Source: Hippopus hippopus | Taxonomy: Eukaryota > Mollusca > Bivalvia > Cardiida > Cardiidae | Assembly (NCBI GenBank): GCA_946811185.2 | Contig: OX328097.1 | Span: forward strand, 60,665,063-60,729,062 | Direction of reading: 5' to 3' | DNA: 64,000 nt | In this document: positions 62,870-64,000 of the stretch, in pieces | Layout: each line of letters opens with the position of its first letter | Numbering within the stretch: position 1 is the first letter of the stretch | The notes under the pieces: generated by a model | Database searches by the model: none | Told to the model about the DNA's origin: nothing | What the model saw: only the letters and a program-made list of their open reading frames with translations | Position numbers and translations under genes: made by a program

Positions 62870-63895
62870 AAGCAGATAGCTGATGTATCATCCATGAAGA
62901 AGAAAGACAAAAGTTAAAAGAAAAATATGTTTCAATTTAATAGGCTACGTAATCTTTTGAGGTAATTTTACGTTTCATTCCAGAGTTTTGTGTAGACTTG
63001 TTGGAATAGCACCTGATCAATGACCAGTGTTCTGCCAAGGATTTTGAAAAGTAGAGACAAATGTCTCACTTATCCAGAAAAGTTAGTGACATTTTTAAAA
63101 ATTTGGGGACAAAATTTAGTAGGCATAGAAATGGTTTAAAAATTAGAAATTGAAATTAGTTCACCCATAATCATACTTGTTAATAATTGCTATGTTCTCT
63201 TTCACTGGCCAAAATGTGGATTTCAATGCAACTAGCACAGCAGATTCTTAAAATCCCCTTGTAAAGACTCGGCCGTGATGGCTGATCTATGATAGATGTT
63301 CTTTGCATGTTGTATACATGTATATAAGAGTTGTAGTACTGAAGTTAGATTTTTTTTTCAGTAAAAGCGTTCTTTTTGCTGTTTAAACACAGTTTACAAC
63401 TCGTATAGTTGCCAACGCGATCATATTCCAATGAAGAATATTCTTGTAACTACTTGACTTAGAATTTTCGCACAGGTATTTTTTTTACTATCTTCCCACC
63501 ATGTTGATTGAGTGGGAGGGGTACTGGGTATCTGAACATTATCAGACCTTGGACTGTTGTTTGTTTGCTTTGATTGAACAAAGAATATTAGGATGATACC
63601 TAGCTTTTTCGCTGTGGCTACAAAACCAGTTTTCGACTAAGATTAAAGAAGACACAATTTCATGGCAGTCAAGTACATGATAAATACTTGACTGATAGTT
63701 TCGGTCTGCGTCCAGTCAAATTTTATTTTGGATATATACACTTTTGGCACCTGTGAAAAACACTAAATTGTAATAGTTATGTAGCTGATTCTGTGATTTT
63801 TTTATTTGAGAAAGGAATCAGTTTTTACTGATTTTTTTCTGCAACATTTTGAATTTTTTAGCGACAAAATCGCACATATGCTGCCATGGCAGAAC
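62870..63895. other. No gene or recognised repeat
   Basis: Nothing supportable seen. Confidence 0.4.
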
Positions 63896-63899
63896 ACTG

Positions 63900-63985
63900 T
63901 CAATGACATACATTATGCAGTCTGATCTTGATCTATGCAGTCTGCCAAAGTCAGTATTTTTGCTTATTGCGCTGAAAGCGTTGAT
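63900..63985 (-). mobile_element. Family B remnant
   Basis: TTATGCAGTCTGATCTTGAT, CTATGCAGTCTGCCAAAG, GCGCTGAAAGCG. Only one hairpin arm remains. Confidence 0.5.
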
Positions 63986-64000
63986 AACATTACAGACTAA

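Overview
The window looks like intergenic or deep-intronic DNA from an animal genome, most likely a bivalve mollusc. The evidence is indirect. There are no bacterial-style genes, and no intact protein-coding gene or exon that I can recognise. The DNA is AT-rich and packed with short non-autonomous transposons. Several repeats resemble ones I associate with molluscs: a tRNA-derived SINE whose body reads AAATATTGTTGAAA followed by GCGGCGT, a 165-bp tandem-repeat element with CTCACCTGA / CAGGTGAGC ends, and a CGCCGAAGGC repeat with a GTCC microsatellite. Species cannot be fixed by eye.

The main content is a dense, layered population of palindromic elements, labelled here A to S for this report only. 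Family A (about 220 bp, roughly 40 full or partial copies) and family B (about 205 bp, roughly 25 copies) both have TTAA at their borders, CCCTT-type ends and a central palindrome that can fold into a long hairpin. This is what non-autonomous piggyBac-like elements look like. Family D (about 260 bp, 15 copies) and family C (two copies, both 261 bp) carry the same GC-rich hairpin apex. Families E, F, G, I, J/N, K, L, R and S are less frequent inverted-repeat or dispersed elements. Insertion order can be read directly in many places: A in A, B in A, A in D, C in A, K in J, L in N, and a CGAAA-array element in D.

Layout. 1-8 kb: SINE, family I, E, D, A and B copies. 8.3-9.8 kb: 5'-truncated non-LTR retrotransposon with a broken reverse transcriptase (minus strand). 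9.8-13.5 kb: two J/N composites, each split by a different transposon. 13.7-15.2 kb: tandem-repeat element. 15.7-36.9 kb: A/B/C/D/F copies, SINEs and microsatellites. 37.7-39.85 kb: GC-rich element made of two tandem pairs of about 0.4-0.6 kb. 40-43 kb: A copies and a mariner transposase remnant. 45-46.7 kb: D pair, GTCC repeat and a 668-bp transposon (R) enclosing two arrays of a 22-bp palindromic satellite. 47-63 kb: A, B, E and S copies. 53.7-55.6 kb is the longest stretch without a recognised repeat.

The only protein-coding traces are the reverse transcriptase and mariner fragments. Both are dead, with frameshifts, stops or lost motifs. The short open reading frames elsewhere mostly lie in repeats and are not annotated as genes.
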